A DNA stretch of 64,000 bases, taken from positions 124,001 through 188,000 of the forward strand of contig NZ_PVMZ01000015.1 in assembly GCF_003001815.1 (NCBI RefSeq), in the 5' to 3' direction. A program made the position numbers and the translations under genes. Within the stretch, counting starts at the first letter, position 1. Every line of letters begins with the position of its first letter. The notes beneath the pieces were generated by a model that saw only the letters and a list, made by a program, of their open reading frames with translations, did no database searches and was not told where the DNA came from. This DNA is from Actinoplanes italicus. GTDB taxonomy: Bacteria > Actinomycetota > Actinomycetes > Mycobacteriales > Micromonosporaceae. Positions 42,984-51,569 of this stretch are shown one piece after another.

Positions 42984-43744
42984 GCAAGAATTCTTCCGCA
43001 TCATAAATCCGAAGTGTAAGAACTTGATCATGCCAAGATCGGATGACGCCTAGGGTCACGGTGACGGTGCGCAGGGAGCGGCCGGGGCACGCCATACGAA
43101 ACGGCGAACGCGGCGGCTTACAATCGAGGCACGATGATTCGTAACTGATGATCCTCAGCCACCGGACGTGGCAGAGAGATTTAGACCACGATTCTTGAAG
43201 CAGATGAAAGCTTGACACCTCAGGCCGAGAAGCCGGTTCAGATCAAGGTGCCCGCCGGACAGAAGCCAGCCATCGCGAATGGGGCGCTGAATCACCGCTG
43301 CCGATGGTCTCAATCACATGATAATGCTGATTCCCCGGCGCTTTCCTCAGACAGAGTCGGCTCCGCCGATGGCCACATCCGCATGAGCAGAGCCGTCCGA
43401 CCGCTCTCGGGCATCCCACCTCTTCGGCCGGACCGGAGAAGCTGGATCGCCGATGGAAACCCGGGCGCATGGCCGGGCCCACCAGAGCCGCACGGGATTC
43501 CGGAACACCCTGATGTACGGCCGGCACCAGCCGTACCGGAGAAGCCGCAACGGAGGCCGGAAGTCCTCCTGACGAACGGCCGGGGCACCATCGCACCGCG
43601 GAATCCGAGCCTCGAACCTGCCTGGCGTACGGCCGAAGAAACGTCGACCACACCGCGGAAGCCGGGCAGAAACGCGTGCGGCGGGAGCGCCAGCCGTACG
43701 GGTGAAAGCAGGTCTGTGGTACGGCCGGCAGGCGCGGCGGCGGG
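42984..43744. other. Gene-poor region
   Basis: No credible gene, RNA or known repeat. The first 230 bp have lower GC and scattered short inverted sequences; 43390-43740 is rich in GTACGGCCG-type words. Open frames here lack start sites and coding-like composition. Confidence 0.6.
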
Positions 43745-45292
43745 TCAGATGGCTCGGTCTCGGCCTGACCAGTACGGGTCTCGGAGGTGGCGTTTGTAGA
43801 GCTTGCCGTTCGGGTCGCGGGGCAGGGCCTCGACGTAGTCGACGGTTCGGGGGAGTTTGAAGCGGGCCAGCCTGCCGGTCAGGAACGCGAGCAGCTCGGT
43901 CGTCAAAGCCGGGCCGGGGGTCACTCCGGTGGCGGGCTGGACGACGGCCTTGATCTCCTCGCCCCACTCGTCGTGGGGGATGCCGAAGACCGCGGCGTCG
44001 GCCACCGCGGGGTGCACGGTCAGCTCGTTCTCGATCTCGGCGGGGTAGACGTTCACGCCGCCGGTGATGATGACGTCGCTTGCCCGGTCACACAGGTAGA
44101 GGTAGCCGTCGTCGTCGAGGTAGCCGATGTCGCCGACGGTGAACATTCTGTCCCGCCAGGAGGCCCGGGTCTTCTCCGCGTCGCCGTGGTACTCGAAGGT
44201 GGCGTCGCCCATCTGCAGGTAGACCGTGCCGGGTTCGCCGGGTGGGCGGTCCTTGCCGTCGTCGTCGAGTACCCGGACGCGCGAGCCGGGCCAGGCGCGG
44301 CCGACCGAGCCGGGGCGCTGCAACCAGTCGGCGGCGGTGATCAGGGTGCCGCCGCCCTCGGAGGCCGCGTAGTACTCGATGACGACGGGGCCGAACCAGT
44401 CGAGCATCTGGCGTTTGACCGGCTGCGGGCACGGGGCGGCGCCGTGAATCATGGCGCGCATCGACGAGACGTCGACCTGGGTGCGGTACGACGCGGGCAG
44501 CGCGAGCAGGCGGCGGAACTGGGTGGGGACCATGTGGCTGTGGGTGGCTCGGTGGCGTTCGGTCAGGCGCAGGAAGTCGGCGGCGTCCCAGTGGTCCATC
44601 ACGACGACCGTGTGCCCGAACTGGATCGAGATGACGGCGAAGTTCATCACGGCCGTGTGGTAGAGCGGTGAGCAGCACAGATGCACGTGGTCGTCGAACG
44701 GGCGCAGGCCGAACAGCCCGAAGAACCAGAGTGACACGGGCGGCACCTGGTCGGGGTCGAGGCCGAGCAGGGGGCGTCGCACTCCCTTGGGGCGGCCGGA
44801 CGTTCCCGACGTATAGACCATGAGTGCGCCGACCGTACGATCGGATGGTCTTCCTGATCCGCCGGAGCCGAGAGCCGCCAGCGGCCCGAACCCGGGGATC
44901 TCTCCGGCCGCGAAGCGGCTTGTGGCCGGGAGGCCCGCCTCGTCGGCCGCGGAGCGGGCCGCGTCGGCGAACCGTTCGTGGGCGATGAACGCGGCCGCGC
45001 CGCTGTCACGCAGGATGTAGCCGAGTTCGGCGGCGGTGAGATGCCAGTTCATCGGGACCACGTGGAGTCCGATCTGGATCGCCGCGAAGTAGGCGGCCAG
45101 GATGTCGGCGCCGTTCGGCAGCAGCAGGGCGATGGTGTCGCCGGCGCCCAGGCCGGCGGCGCGCAGCCCGCGCCCGATCCGGTCGGACTCGGCGGCCAGC
45201 TCGCCGTAGGTGAGGGTGCGCCCACCCGGTTCGACGATGGCGGTGTGCTGCGGGTTCTCCGTCGCGATGGTCCACATCCCGATGCCGGTCAT
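43745..45292 (-). CDS. Acyl-CoA synthetase (FadD family)
   Basis: A 515-residue AMP-forming ligase: VYTSGTSGRPKGV (near residue 160), HSHMVPTQFRRLLALP, YYAASEGGGTLI, TVGDIGYLDDDGYLYLCDR, GGVNVYPAEIEN and PRDPNGKLYKRHL, with the catalytic Lys. It would activate a sterol-derived or fatty acid to its CoA ester. An exact KstR box lies 11 bp upstream of ATG 45292, so it is in the regulon. It is not closely like FadD3, FadD17 or FadD19 from memory, so the substrate is open. Confidence 0.88.
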   Translation of the reverse strand: MTGIGMWTIATENPQHTAIVEPGGRTLTYGELAAESDRIGRGLRAAGLGAGDTIALLLPNGADILAAYFAAIQIGLHVVPMNWHLTAAELGYILRDSGAAAFIAHERFADAARSAADEAGLPATSRFAAGEIPGFGPLAALGSGGSGRPSDRTVGALMVYTSGTSGRPKGVRRPLLGLDPDQVPPVSLWFFGLFGLRPFDDHVHLCCSPLYHTAVMNFAVISIQFGHTVVVMDHWDAADFLRLTERHRATHSHMVPTQFRRLLALPASYRTQVDVSSMRAMIHGAAPCPQPVKRQMLDWFGPVVIEYYAASEGGGTLITAADWLQRPGSVGRAWPGSRVRVLDDDGKDRPPGEPGTVYLQMGDATFEYHGDAEKTRASWRDRMFTVGDIGYLDDDGYLYLCDRASDVIITGGVNVYPAEIENELTVHPAVADAAVFGIPHDEWGEEIKAVVQPATGVTPGPALTTELLAFLTGRLARFKLPRTVDYVEALPRDPNGKLYKRHLRDPYWSGRDRAI

Positions 45293-45302
45293 GCGGCGAC
45301 TC

Positions 45303-45316
45303 TATAACTCGTTCCA
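45303..45316. promoter_or_regulatory. KstR-type operator (exact)
   Basis: TATAACTCGTTCCA fits TnnAACnnGTTnnA and is 11 bp upstream of the fadD start at 45292. Confidence 0.8.
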
Positions 45317-45359
45317 TCGATGTAAAAGCCATCATGGCAGCGTTCTTGCCGGGCAAAGT

Positions 45360-45373
45360 TGGAACGTGTTTCA
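45360..45373. promoter_or_regulatory. KstR-type operator (exact)
   Basis: TGGAACGTGTTTCA fits TnnAACnnGTTnnA. It ends 4-10 bp before the start of the Rv3521-like gene, depending on which GTG is used. Confidence 0.8.
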
Positions 45374-45382
45374 CTCGTGTGC

Positions 45383-46351
45383 GTGGATACCCTGTCGGCG
45401 CCGCTGACCATCGCCTTCGACTACACGCGCTCGCTCGGGCCGGTACTCGGCCGGTTCATGGCGGGATTGCGGGAGCGCCGGGTGCTGGGCGGGCGGACGT
45501 CGGACGGGCGGGTGCACGTGCCGCCGCTGGAGTACGACCCGGTCACCCACGCACCGGTCACCGAGCTCGTCGAGGTCTCCCCCACCGGCACCGTGGTGTC
45601 CTGGGCGTGGCGGGAGGACCCGCTCGAGGGGCAGCCGCTCGACCGGCCGTTCGCGTGGGCGCTGATCCGGCTCGACGGGGCGGACACTGCGATGCTGCAC
45701 GCGGTCGACGCGGGATCAGAAGAAGACATCAACACCGGTTTGCGGGTACGGATCCGCTGGGCCGCCGAGCGGACGGGCCACATCCGTGACATCTCGTGCT
45801 TCGAACCGGCCACCGAAGACCCCGGCGGTGTCTCACCGCTGTCTCAAGCGGCCGCAGACAGCGGTGAGACACCGCCGGTTCTGATCATGACGACACCGAT
45901 CCGGCTGCACTACCTACATACGACGTCGGCGGAGGAGGACCGCTACCTGCGGGCGCTCGCCGAGGGACGGATCATCGGGCAGCGCTGCCCGTCCTGCCGG
46001 AAGGTCTACGTGCCGCCGCGCGTCTGCCCGGCCTGCGGGGTGGCGCCGGACGAGATCCTCGACGTCGAGGACCGGGGCACGGTCACCACGTTCTGCGTGG
46101 TCAACGTGCCGTTCGCGGGGCAGCGGCTGACACCGCCGTACGTCGTCGCGCAGGTTCTCCTGGACGGCGCCGACATCCCGATCCCGCACCTCGTCCTGGG
46201 CGTTCCCGCCGATCAGGTGCGGATGGGGCTGCGCGTGGCGGCCGTGTGGCGTGACCGGGCCGCCTGGTCGACGACGCCGGAGAACATCGACCACTTCGAG
46301 CCGTCCGGGGAGCCGGACGCGCCCTACGAGTCGTACCGGGAGCACCTGTGA
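45383..46351 (+). CDS. Double OB-fold/DUF35 protein, Rv3521-like
   Basis: A 322-residue tandem OB-fold protein: first half IAFDYTRSLGPVLGRFMAGL, DGRVHVPPLEYDP, AWALIRLDGADTAMLHAV; second half CPSCRKVYVPPRVCPACG (a zinc ribbon) and QVLLDGADIPIPHLVL. It follows Rv3521 closely. DUF35 proteins act as partners of thiolase-like aldolases, here Ltp4 and Ltp3 downstream. A 23-bp perfect inverted repeat (45822-45878) encodes the linker between halves. GTG 45383 is preferred; GTG 45377 is also possible. Its stop overlaps the ltp4 start in GTGA. Confidence 0.88.
   Translation: MDTLSAPLTIAFDYTRSLGPVLGRFMAGLRERRVLGGRTSDGRVHVPPLEYDPVTHAPVTELVEVSPTGTVVSWAWREDPLEGQPLDRPFAWALIRLDGADTAMLHAVDAGSEEDINTGLRVRIRWAAERTGHIRDISCFEPATEDPGGVSPLSQAAADSGETPPVLIMTTPIRLHYLHTTSAEEDRYLRALAEGRIIGQRCPSCRKVYVPPRVCPACGVAPDEILDVEDRGTVTTFCVVNVPFAGQRLTPPYVVAQVLLDGADIPIPHLVLGVPADQVRMGLRVAAVWRDRAAWSTTPENIDHFEPSGEPDAPYESYREHL
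45822..45878. repeat. Perfect 23-bp inverted repeat inside a coding sequence
   Basis: Arms 45822-45844 and 45856-45878 are exactly complementary with an 11-bp loop. The core GTGTCTCACCGCTGTCTC is shared with the palindromes at 6603-6720. It encodes PGGVSPLSQAAADSGETPP in the interdomain linker of the Rv3521-like protein, in frame. Confidence 0.9.
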
Positions 46352-47253
46352 ACGACGTCGCGATCATCGGGTTCGCCCGCTCGGACCGGTCGGTCACCAC
46401 GAGCGGGGTGGAGACGCTGGTGCCGGTCTTCGAGCAGGCGCTGGCGCAGGCCGGGCTCGGGCGGCGTGAGGTGGACTTCTGGTGCTCGGGGTCGTCGGAC
46501 TATCTGGCCGGGCGGGCGTTCTCGTTCGTGAGCGCCGTCGACGCGATCGGGGCGGTGCCGCCGATCAGTGAGTCGCACGTCGAGATGGACGCGGCGTGGG
46601 CGCTCTACGAGGCGTACCTCAAGATCCTCGCCGGTGAGGCAGAGACGGCCCTGGTGTACGGGTTCGGCAAGGGCACCGCAGGCGATTCGGAGCGGGTACT
46701 CGCGCTGCAGCTCGACCCGTACACGGTGGCGCCGTTGTGGCCGGACGCCACGAGTGTGGCGACGTTGCAGGCGCGGCTCGCGTTCGAGGCGGGGCTGATC
46801 AGCGAGCAGGACATGGCCCAGATGGCGGCCGCGCCGGTCGCGGACGGCGCCTCGGCTGTGGTCCTGGCGGCGCGGGACCGGGTACGCGGACGGCCCGCTG
46901 CCTGGATCTCCGGCATCGCGCACCGCGTCGACCCGCAGGGACTCGGCGAACGGGATCTCACCACCGTGCCGTCGGCGGTCGCGGCCGCGCGTGACGCGGG
47001 ACTGGACGCCCCGGTGGACGTGGCCGCGCTGCACGCCCCGTTCACGCATCAGGAGGTGCTGCTGCGGGACGTCGTACGAGCGGGGGTTTATCTGCCCTTC
47101 GATTCGAACGCCATGTTCTCGGCCGGGTTGTCGCGGATCGGAGCGGCGGCCGGGGAGGTGATGTCCGGCCGCTCGCTGACCGCGGCCGGGCACGCCACCA
47201 GCGGCCCCGCGCTGCAACAGAACCTGATCTGCGCCCTGAGGGGGAAGCGATGA
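46348..47253 (+). CDS. ltp4: Thiolase-like aldolase Ltp4, shortened
   Basis: A 301-residue thiolase-fold protein: GVETLVPVFEQAL, FWCSGSSDYLAGRAFSFVSAVDAIGAVPP, SHVEMDAAWALYEAY, VYGFGKGTAGDS and HATSGPALQQNL, as in Ltp4 (Rv3522, about 354 residues). About 40 residues are missing after DMAQMA and the NPSGG-type segment expected before NAMFSAGLSRIG is absent (here VYLPFDS). With Ltp3 and the DUF35 protein, Ltp4 is linked to aldol cleavage of C24-branched sterol side chains. Overlaps with both neighbours show an intact operon. Confidence 0.82.
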   Translation: MNDVAIIGFARSDRSVTTSGVETLVPVFEQALAQAGLGRREVDFWCSGSSDYLAGRAFSFVSAVDAIGAVPPISESHVEMDAAWALYEAYLKILAGEAETALVYGFGKGTAGDSERVLALQLDPYTVAPLWPDATSVATLQARLAFEAGLISEQDMAQMAAAPVADGASAVVLAARDRVRGRPAAWISGIAHRVDPQGLGERDLTTVPSAVAAARDAGLDAPVDVAALHAPFTHQEVLLRDVVRAGVYLPFDSNAMFSAGLSRIGAAAGEVMSGRSLTAAGHATSGPALQQNLICALRGKR

Positions 47254-48401
47254 GACGGGCGGCCGTGCTCGGGACCGGGCAGACGGAACATCGGACCCGC
47301 CGCACCGACGTGTCGATGGCCGGGCTGTGCCGGGAGGCGATCGACCGGGCGCTCGCCGACTCCGGGACCGACTGGTCGCAGATCGACGCCGTGGTGCTCG
47401 GGAAGGCGCCGGACCTGTTCGAGGGCGTGATGATGCCCGAGCTGTTCCTGGCCGACGCGATCGGCGCCGCCGGGAAACCGCTGCTGCGCGTGCACACGGC
47501 CGGAAGTGTCGGTGGCGCGACCGCGATCGTGGCGACCACCCTGATCCGGTCCGGAGTGCACCGGCGGGTGCTGGCGGTGGCGTTCGAGAAGCAGTCGGAG
47601 TCGAACGCCATGTGGGCGCTGTCGATCCAGCCGCCGTTCAGCGCACCGATCACCGCGGGCGCCGGCGGATACTTCGCGCCGCACATCCGCTCGTACATCC
47701 GCAGGTTCGACGCGCCGCGTCACATCGGCGCGCTGGTCGCGGTGAAGGACCGGCGCAACGGGGCTCTGAACCCCTACGCGCACCTGCGGCAACCGGACAT
47801 CACGCTGGAGTCGGTGCAGGCGTCGCCGATGCTGTGGGACCCGATCCGGTACGACGAGACGTGCCCCTCCTCGGACGGGGCCTGTGCCGTCGTCATCGGT
47901 GATCAGCAGGCCGCCGAGGCGTCGGAACGCCAGGTGGCGTGGATCCGGGCGACGGCCATGCGGACCGAGCCGACGTTCTACTCCGGCAAGGATCACGTCG
48001 ATCCGCGGGCGGGAGCGGAGGCCGCCGCCGCTCTGTGGGCCGCGGCCGGCGTCAAGGACCCACTGGAGGAGATTGACGTCGCCGAGCTCTACGTGCCGTT
48101 CTCCTGGTTCGAGCCGATGTGGCTGGAGAACGTGGGCTTCGTCGGGCAGGGGCAGGGCTGGAAGCTGGTCGAGTCCGGCGAGACCGCGCTCGGCGGTGCT
48201 CTGCCGGTCAATCCGAGCGGCGGGGTCCTCTGTTCCAACCCGATCGGCGCGTCCGGTCTGCTGCGGTTCGCCGAAGCCGCGATGCAGGTGATGGGACGTG
48301 CGGGAGAGCACCAGGTGGCGGGCGCCTCTACGGCGCTCGGCCACGCGTACGGGGGCGGATCGCAGTTCTTCTCGATGTGGGTCGTCGGGAGAAACCCTTA
48401 A
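47250..48401 (+). CDS. ltp3: Thiolase-like aldolase Ltp3
   Basis: A 383-residue thiolase-fold protein: GKAPDLFEGVMMPELFLADA, LLRVHTAGSVGGATA, FAPHIRSYIRR, CPSSDGACAVVIG, DVAELYVPFSWFEPMW, GALPVNPSGGVLCSNPIGASG and GHAYGGGSQF. These match Ltp3 (Rv3523), essential for C24-branched sterol side-chain removal in Rhodococcus, where it acts as an aldol-lyase with a DUF35 partner. It retains the NPSGG and GHAYGGG catalytic segments, unlike the neighbouring Ltp4. The TnpB element begins four bases after its stop. Confidence 0.9.
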   Translation: MRRAAVLGTGQTEHRTRRTDVSMAGLCREAIDRALADSGTDWSQIDAVVLGKAPDLFEGVMMPELFLADAIGAAGKPLLRVHTAGSVGGATAIVATTLIRSGVHRRVLAVAFEKQSESNAMWALSIQPPFSAPITAGAGGYFAPHIRSYIRRFDAPRHIGALVAVKDRRNGALNPYAHLRQPDITLESVQASPMLWDPIRYDETCPSSDGACAVVIGDQQAAEASERQVAWIRATAMRTEPTFYSGKDHVDPRAGAEAAAALWAAAGVKDPLEEIDVAELYVPFSWFEPMWLENVGFVGQGQGWKLVESGETALGGALPVNPSGGVLCSNPIGASGLLRFAEAAMQVMGRAGEHQVAGASTALGHAYGGGSQFFSMWVVGRNP

Positions 48402-48405
48402 CGGC

Positions 48406-48429
48406 ATCCCACGGATGAATCCGGGGGAT
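48406..48429. other. Hairpin at right end of IS605-type element
   Basis: A 10-bp stem with one mismatch (48406-48415 with 48420-48429) and loop TGAA. On the minus strand it follows the tnpB stop, the place of the right-end hairpin and 3' part of the omega-RNA in TnpB elements. The base next to it, outside the element, is the ltp3 3' end. Confidence 0.6.
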
Positions 48430-48437
48430 TTCCCAGC

Positions 48438-49601
48438 TCAGACAGCATCTGATTCATCGTCCCGGAAGGAGGCGATCCGATGTCTTACGTCGTCGGCACT
48501 GGCACGGTTGCGTTCGGCCGTGGCGAGGATCGTCCTCGCGGCGTTGAGGTCGCGGTCCGCGGTGAAGCCGCAGGCCGGGCGCTCGAAGATTCGTACGCCC
48601 AGTCCGAGGCGGCGATTGGTTCTCTCGTCGCACCAGGAGCAGGTCATGGTCGTGTAAGCGGGTGGTACCAGCACCACCATCCGGCCAGCCCGCTTGCCGC
48701 GGTCGACAAGTTCCCGTTTGCAGGCGCCGATCGCGGCGTCGGCGGCCTTACGCGCCATCGGCGTCCTGGCGAGAAACGTGGGCTTGAAGTCCTCCACGGC
48801 GATCAGGCCGTGGTGGTCGACCACATTCTTGGCCCATACACGGGCGTCGTGGGTGTTCTGCCGGGCGGCTTTCCTGGCGATGCGGGCGGCCTGCCGTTTC
48901 GCGGCCAGGTAACCGTTCGACGGGGTCTGCCCTCGGGGCCGGCGGCGGGCCATCCTGCGCTGGGCCTTGGCCAGTTCGGCGGCGCAGCGGCGGCGATGGC
49001 CCAGGTGCGGCAGGTCGAAGGCCGGGTTCGTGGTGGTCGCGGTCGTTGTCACGCCCCAGTCCACGCCGATGCCGGGCAGGTCCGGATCCGGTGCGGCGGC
49101 GGCGTCGCGGGTGACGACGAACGACGCGTACCAGTGGCCGAGATTGTCCTGGTGGACCCGCATGGACGTGGGATCCGAGGGAAGCTGACGAGACCAGACG
49201 ATCGGGACGATGATGCCCTTGGGCAGCCGCAGGCGGCCGCCCTCGACGGCGAAGCCATTGGTGGTGAACTCCAAAGTCGGCAGCGCGGCCGTCTTGCGTT
49301 TGATCCGAGGCCGGCCCCGGCCCTTGACCGTGAACGAGGCGTTCAGGGCGACGCCGTAGGTACGCAGAGTCTGCTGCTGGGCGTTCTGCGAACCCTGCCG
49401 CAGCCACGCGAACCGGGCACGGGCCTCGGTCAGCATCCTCGACAGCCTGCCGAACGTCGGTTTCTGCCCCGATTTCTGCTGGTGGACGGCTTCGTTCCAC
49501 AGCCAGCGGCAGCGGTTCCACTCGGCGAGCAGTGCGGCCTGCGCGATGCGGCCGGGCCGCAGGCGGTAGGTGAAGCGCACCGTCTCGACCACACCAGCCA
49601 C
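48438..49601 (-). CDS. tnpB: TnpB-like RNA-guided nuclease (IS200/IS605, OrfB)
   Basis: A 387-residue TnpB: N-terminal WNRCRWLWNEAVHQQ, RuvC carboxylates in GVDWGVTTTA, IAVEDFKP and DRDLNAARTIL, and a zinc finger region CSWCDERTN ... ERPACGF. The usual second pair CPxCG is RPACG, so one zinc Cys is replaced by Arg. No tnpA is nearby. Start ATG 49601 follows no clear site; GTG downstream is possible. The nuclease may be active, or decaying because of the Cys loss. Confidence 0.85.
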   Translation of the reverse strand: MAGVVETVRFTYRLRPGRIAQAALLAEWNRCRWLWNEAVHQQKSGQKPTFGRLSRMLTEARARFAWLRQGSQNAQQQTLRTYGVALNASFTVKGRGRPRIKRKTAALPTLEFTTNGFAVEGGRLRLPKGIIVPIVWSRQLPSDPTSMRVHQDNLGHWYASFVVTRDAAAAPDPDLPGIGVDWGVTTTATTTNPAFDLPHLGHRRRCAAELAKAQRRMARRRPRGQTPSNGYLAAKRQAARIARKAARQNTHDARVWAKNVVDHHGLIAVEDFKPTFLARTPMARKAADAAIGACKRELVDRGKRAGRMVVLVPPAYTTMTCSWCDERTNRRLGLGVRIFERPACGFTADRDLNAARTILATAERNRASADDVRHRIASFRDDESDAV

Positions 49602-49793
49602 TGCACAGACGACATCTTGACCCTTGCAAACCAGGCGAGACTCGATCCGGCGACAACATCACGTATCGCCTGCTGGAAACGTCTGATCGGACGCCCATCC
49701 ACCCTGACGGCGATTGGGTCACCCTCTGACCTGCTTCGCATGAAATCCCATTCCTTCCCATAGCTGAAGCCAGGGAATCCACGGAGGTTTTCG

Positions 49794-51371
49794 ATGAAAC
49801 GTCGAACCCTGTTGCAGGCCGGTGCCGCCGCCGCGGTCGCACCGGCACTCAACGTCGCAGCCCTGCGGGGCCGGACCGCGCTCGTCATCGGCAGCGGGTT
49901 CGGCGGCGCGGTCGCGGCGTACCGCCTGGCGAAGGCCGGGATGACCGTGACGGTCCTGGAGCGCGGCCGGCGCTGGGACAACGACGGCTCCGGCACCACG
50001 TTCTGCACGATCGGCAATCCGGACTGGCGGTGCGCCTGGTTCGGTGACCGGCCGCCGCTCGGGCTGGACGTCAGCAAGACCATCACCCGAGGGGCGGGCC
50101 TCATCCAGAAACACGTCGGCGACGGCATCCAGGTGATGTGCGGGGCCGGGGTGGGCGGCGGATCCCTGGTCATCGGCATGTTCCTGCCACAGCCGCGGCG
50201 CGCCGACTGGGAGACGGTCTACCCGGCCGAGCTGTCCTGGACCGAGTTCGACAGCACCTACTGGCCTCGCGCACGGCAGAACCTGGGCGCCGCGACGATC
50301 CCTTCAGACATTCAGAACCATGCGTCGTACGTCGGCGCGCGTTCCTGGCTCCAGTACATCTCCGAGTTCGGCCGCACCCCGGTGCCCGTGCACTTCGGTG
50401 TGAACTGGGACGTCATCCGCGACGAGCTGGCGGGACGCGTACCGGCCTGTCACACGATCGGCGAGGGACCGTTCGGCAGCAACTCGGGCGCGAAGAACAG
50501 CGTCGACAAGAACTACCTGGCGTGGGCTGCTGCCACGGGCAACGTGACCGTGCTGCCGCTGCACGAGGTGACCGAGCTGCGGGAGGTGTCCGGGACACAG
50601 GTGCTGGAGGTCGCCTGCCGGCAGATCGACGAACGGGGCGCGGTGCTGTCCACCAAGGTTCTGTCCGCCGACTACGTGTTCCTGGCGGCCGGGTCGCTGA
50701 ACACCACGTCGCTGCTGCTCACCTCACGGGCGCGGGGACGGCTGCCACGGCTGACCAGCACCGAGGTGGGCAAGGGCTGGGGCAACAACGGGGACTTCCT
50801 GATCGCCCGGCTCAACCTGCGCCGGACCGTGGGGAGCGCGCAGGGCGGGCCGGGGAACGTGCGGTTCTTCGACGACTCGAACCCGTACGCCAAAGCGGCT
50901 ATGGCCTGGGAGGCGGCGCCGATCCCGTCGTGGCTCCCGAACACCACGGCGCACCTGATCACCACGCTGGAGCCGGAGCGTGGCGAGATCCGGTACGACG
51001 CGGCCACCGGGGCGGGGAAGGTCTACTGGCCGTACGCGGAGATGGCGACCTCCGGCGACAAGGCCGGCCGTGACCTGGCGACGAGGTTGTGGTGGGCGAC
51101 GGAGGGCTCGAAGGGCTCGCTGCTGACCGGGCTGCCGTCGTACGACCGGAACACGGGCATGGGACTGGGGTCGCGTAACACGTACCACCCGCTGGGCGGC
51201 CTGGTGATGGGCAAGGCCACCGATTTCGCCGGAAAAGTCGCGGGATATCAGAATCTCTACTGTGTGGACGGTGCGCTGCTGCCCGGCTCGGCCTGCCTGG
51301 CCAACCCGGCCCTGACCATCACCGCGAACGCCGAGCGTTGCCTGGACATCTTCCTGGCCACACACGCCTGA
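49794..51371 (+). CDS. choA: Cholesterol oxidase, Tat-exported, GMC/FAD type
   Basis: A 525-residue flavoenzyme. The N-terminus KRRTLLQAGAAAAVAPAL is a twin-arginine-like signal; FAD motif GSGFGGAVAAYRL (about residues 33-45); GAGVGGGSLV; catalytic His in YHPLGG and Asn in NPALTITANAER, as in class I cholesterol oxidases of Streptomyces and Brevibacterium. It oxidises 3-beta-hydroxysterols to 4-en-3-ones outside the cell, the first step before uptake. ATG 49794 follows ACGGAGG. No KstR box is seen upstream; the TnpB element lies just before it. Confidence 0.88.
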   Translation: MKRRTLLQAGAAAAVAPALNVAALRGRTALVIGSGFGGAVAAYRLAKAGMTVTVLERGRRWDNDGSGTTFCTIGNPDWRCAWFGDRPPLGLDVSKTITRGAGLIQKHVGDGIQVMCGAGVGGGSLVIGMFLPQPRRADWETVYPAELSWTEFDSTYWPRARQNLGAATIPSDIQNHASYVGARSWLQYISEFGRTPVPVHFGVNWDVIRDELAGRVPACHTIGEGPFGSNSGAKNSVDKNYLAWAAATGNVTVLPLHEVTELREVSGTQVLEVACRQIDERGAVLSTKVLSADYVFLAAGSLNTTSLLLTSRARGRLPRLTSTEVGKGWGNNGDFLIARLNLRRTVGSAQGGPGNVRFFDDSNPYAKAAMAWEAAPIPSWLPNTTAHLITTLEPERGEIRYDAATGAGKVYWPYAEMATSGDKAGRDLATRLWWATEGSKGSLLTGLPSYDRNTGMGLGSRNTYHPLGGLVMGKATDFAGKVAGYQNLYCVDGALLPGSACLANPALTITANAERCLDIFLATHA

Positions 51372-51495
51372 CCCATTCCTGCAACAAACCTGCAAATGGA
51401 TTCCGTTGACTCGCAGATATGCCCGGTGGCAGATTTCGTGAAGGAATCAGTTCCCGATGGCAGTCCGCCGGACCATCCCCAACGCTGCATTCTGC

Positions 51496-51519
51496 CACGG
51501 TTTGCAATTGCGAACCGTG
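51496..51519. promoter_or_regulatory. Near-perfect 24-bp palindrome upstream of pectate lyase
   Basis: CACGGTTTGCAA (51496-51507) faces its complement 51508-51519 with one mismatch, centred on GCAATTGC. The form suits a LacI- or GntR-type operator for the lyase starting at 51570. Confidence 0.6.
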
Positions 51520-51569
51520 GTCGATGCAACGTGTCCGGCGGATTCATTCTGCGACAGGAGTAATCCCCC

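Noticed and set aside
43212..43799. Plus-strand open frame of 195 codons
   Set aside because: Composition is not protein-like, no ribosome site, and it runs into the 3' end of the fadD gene on the other strand.
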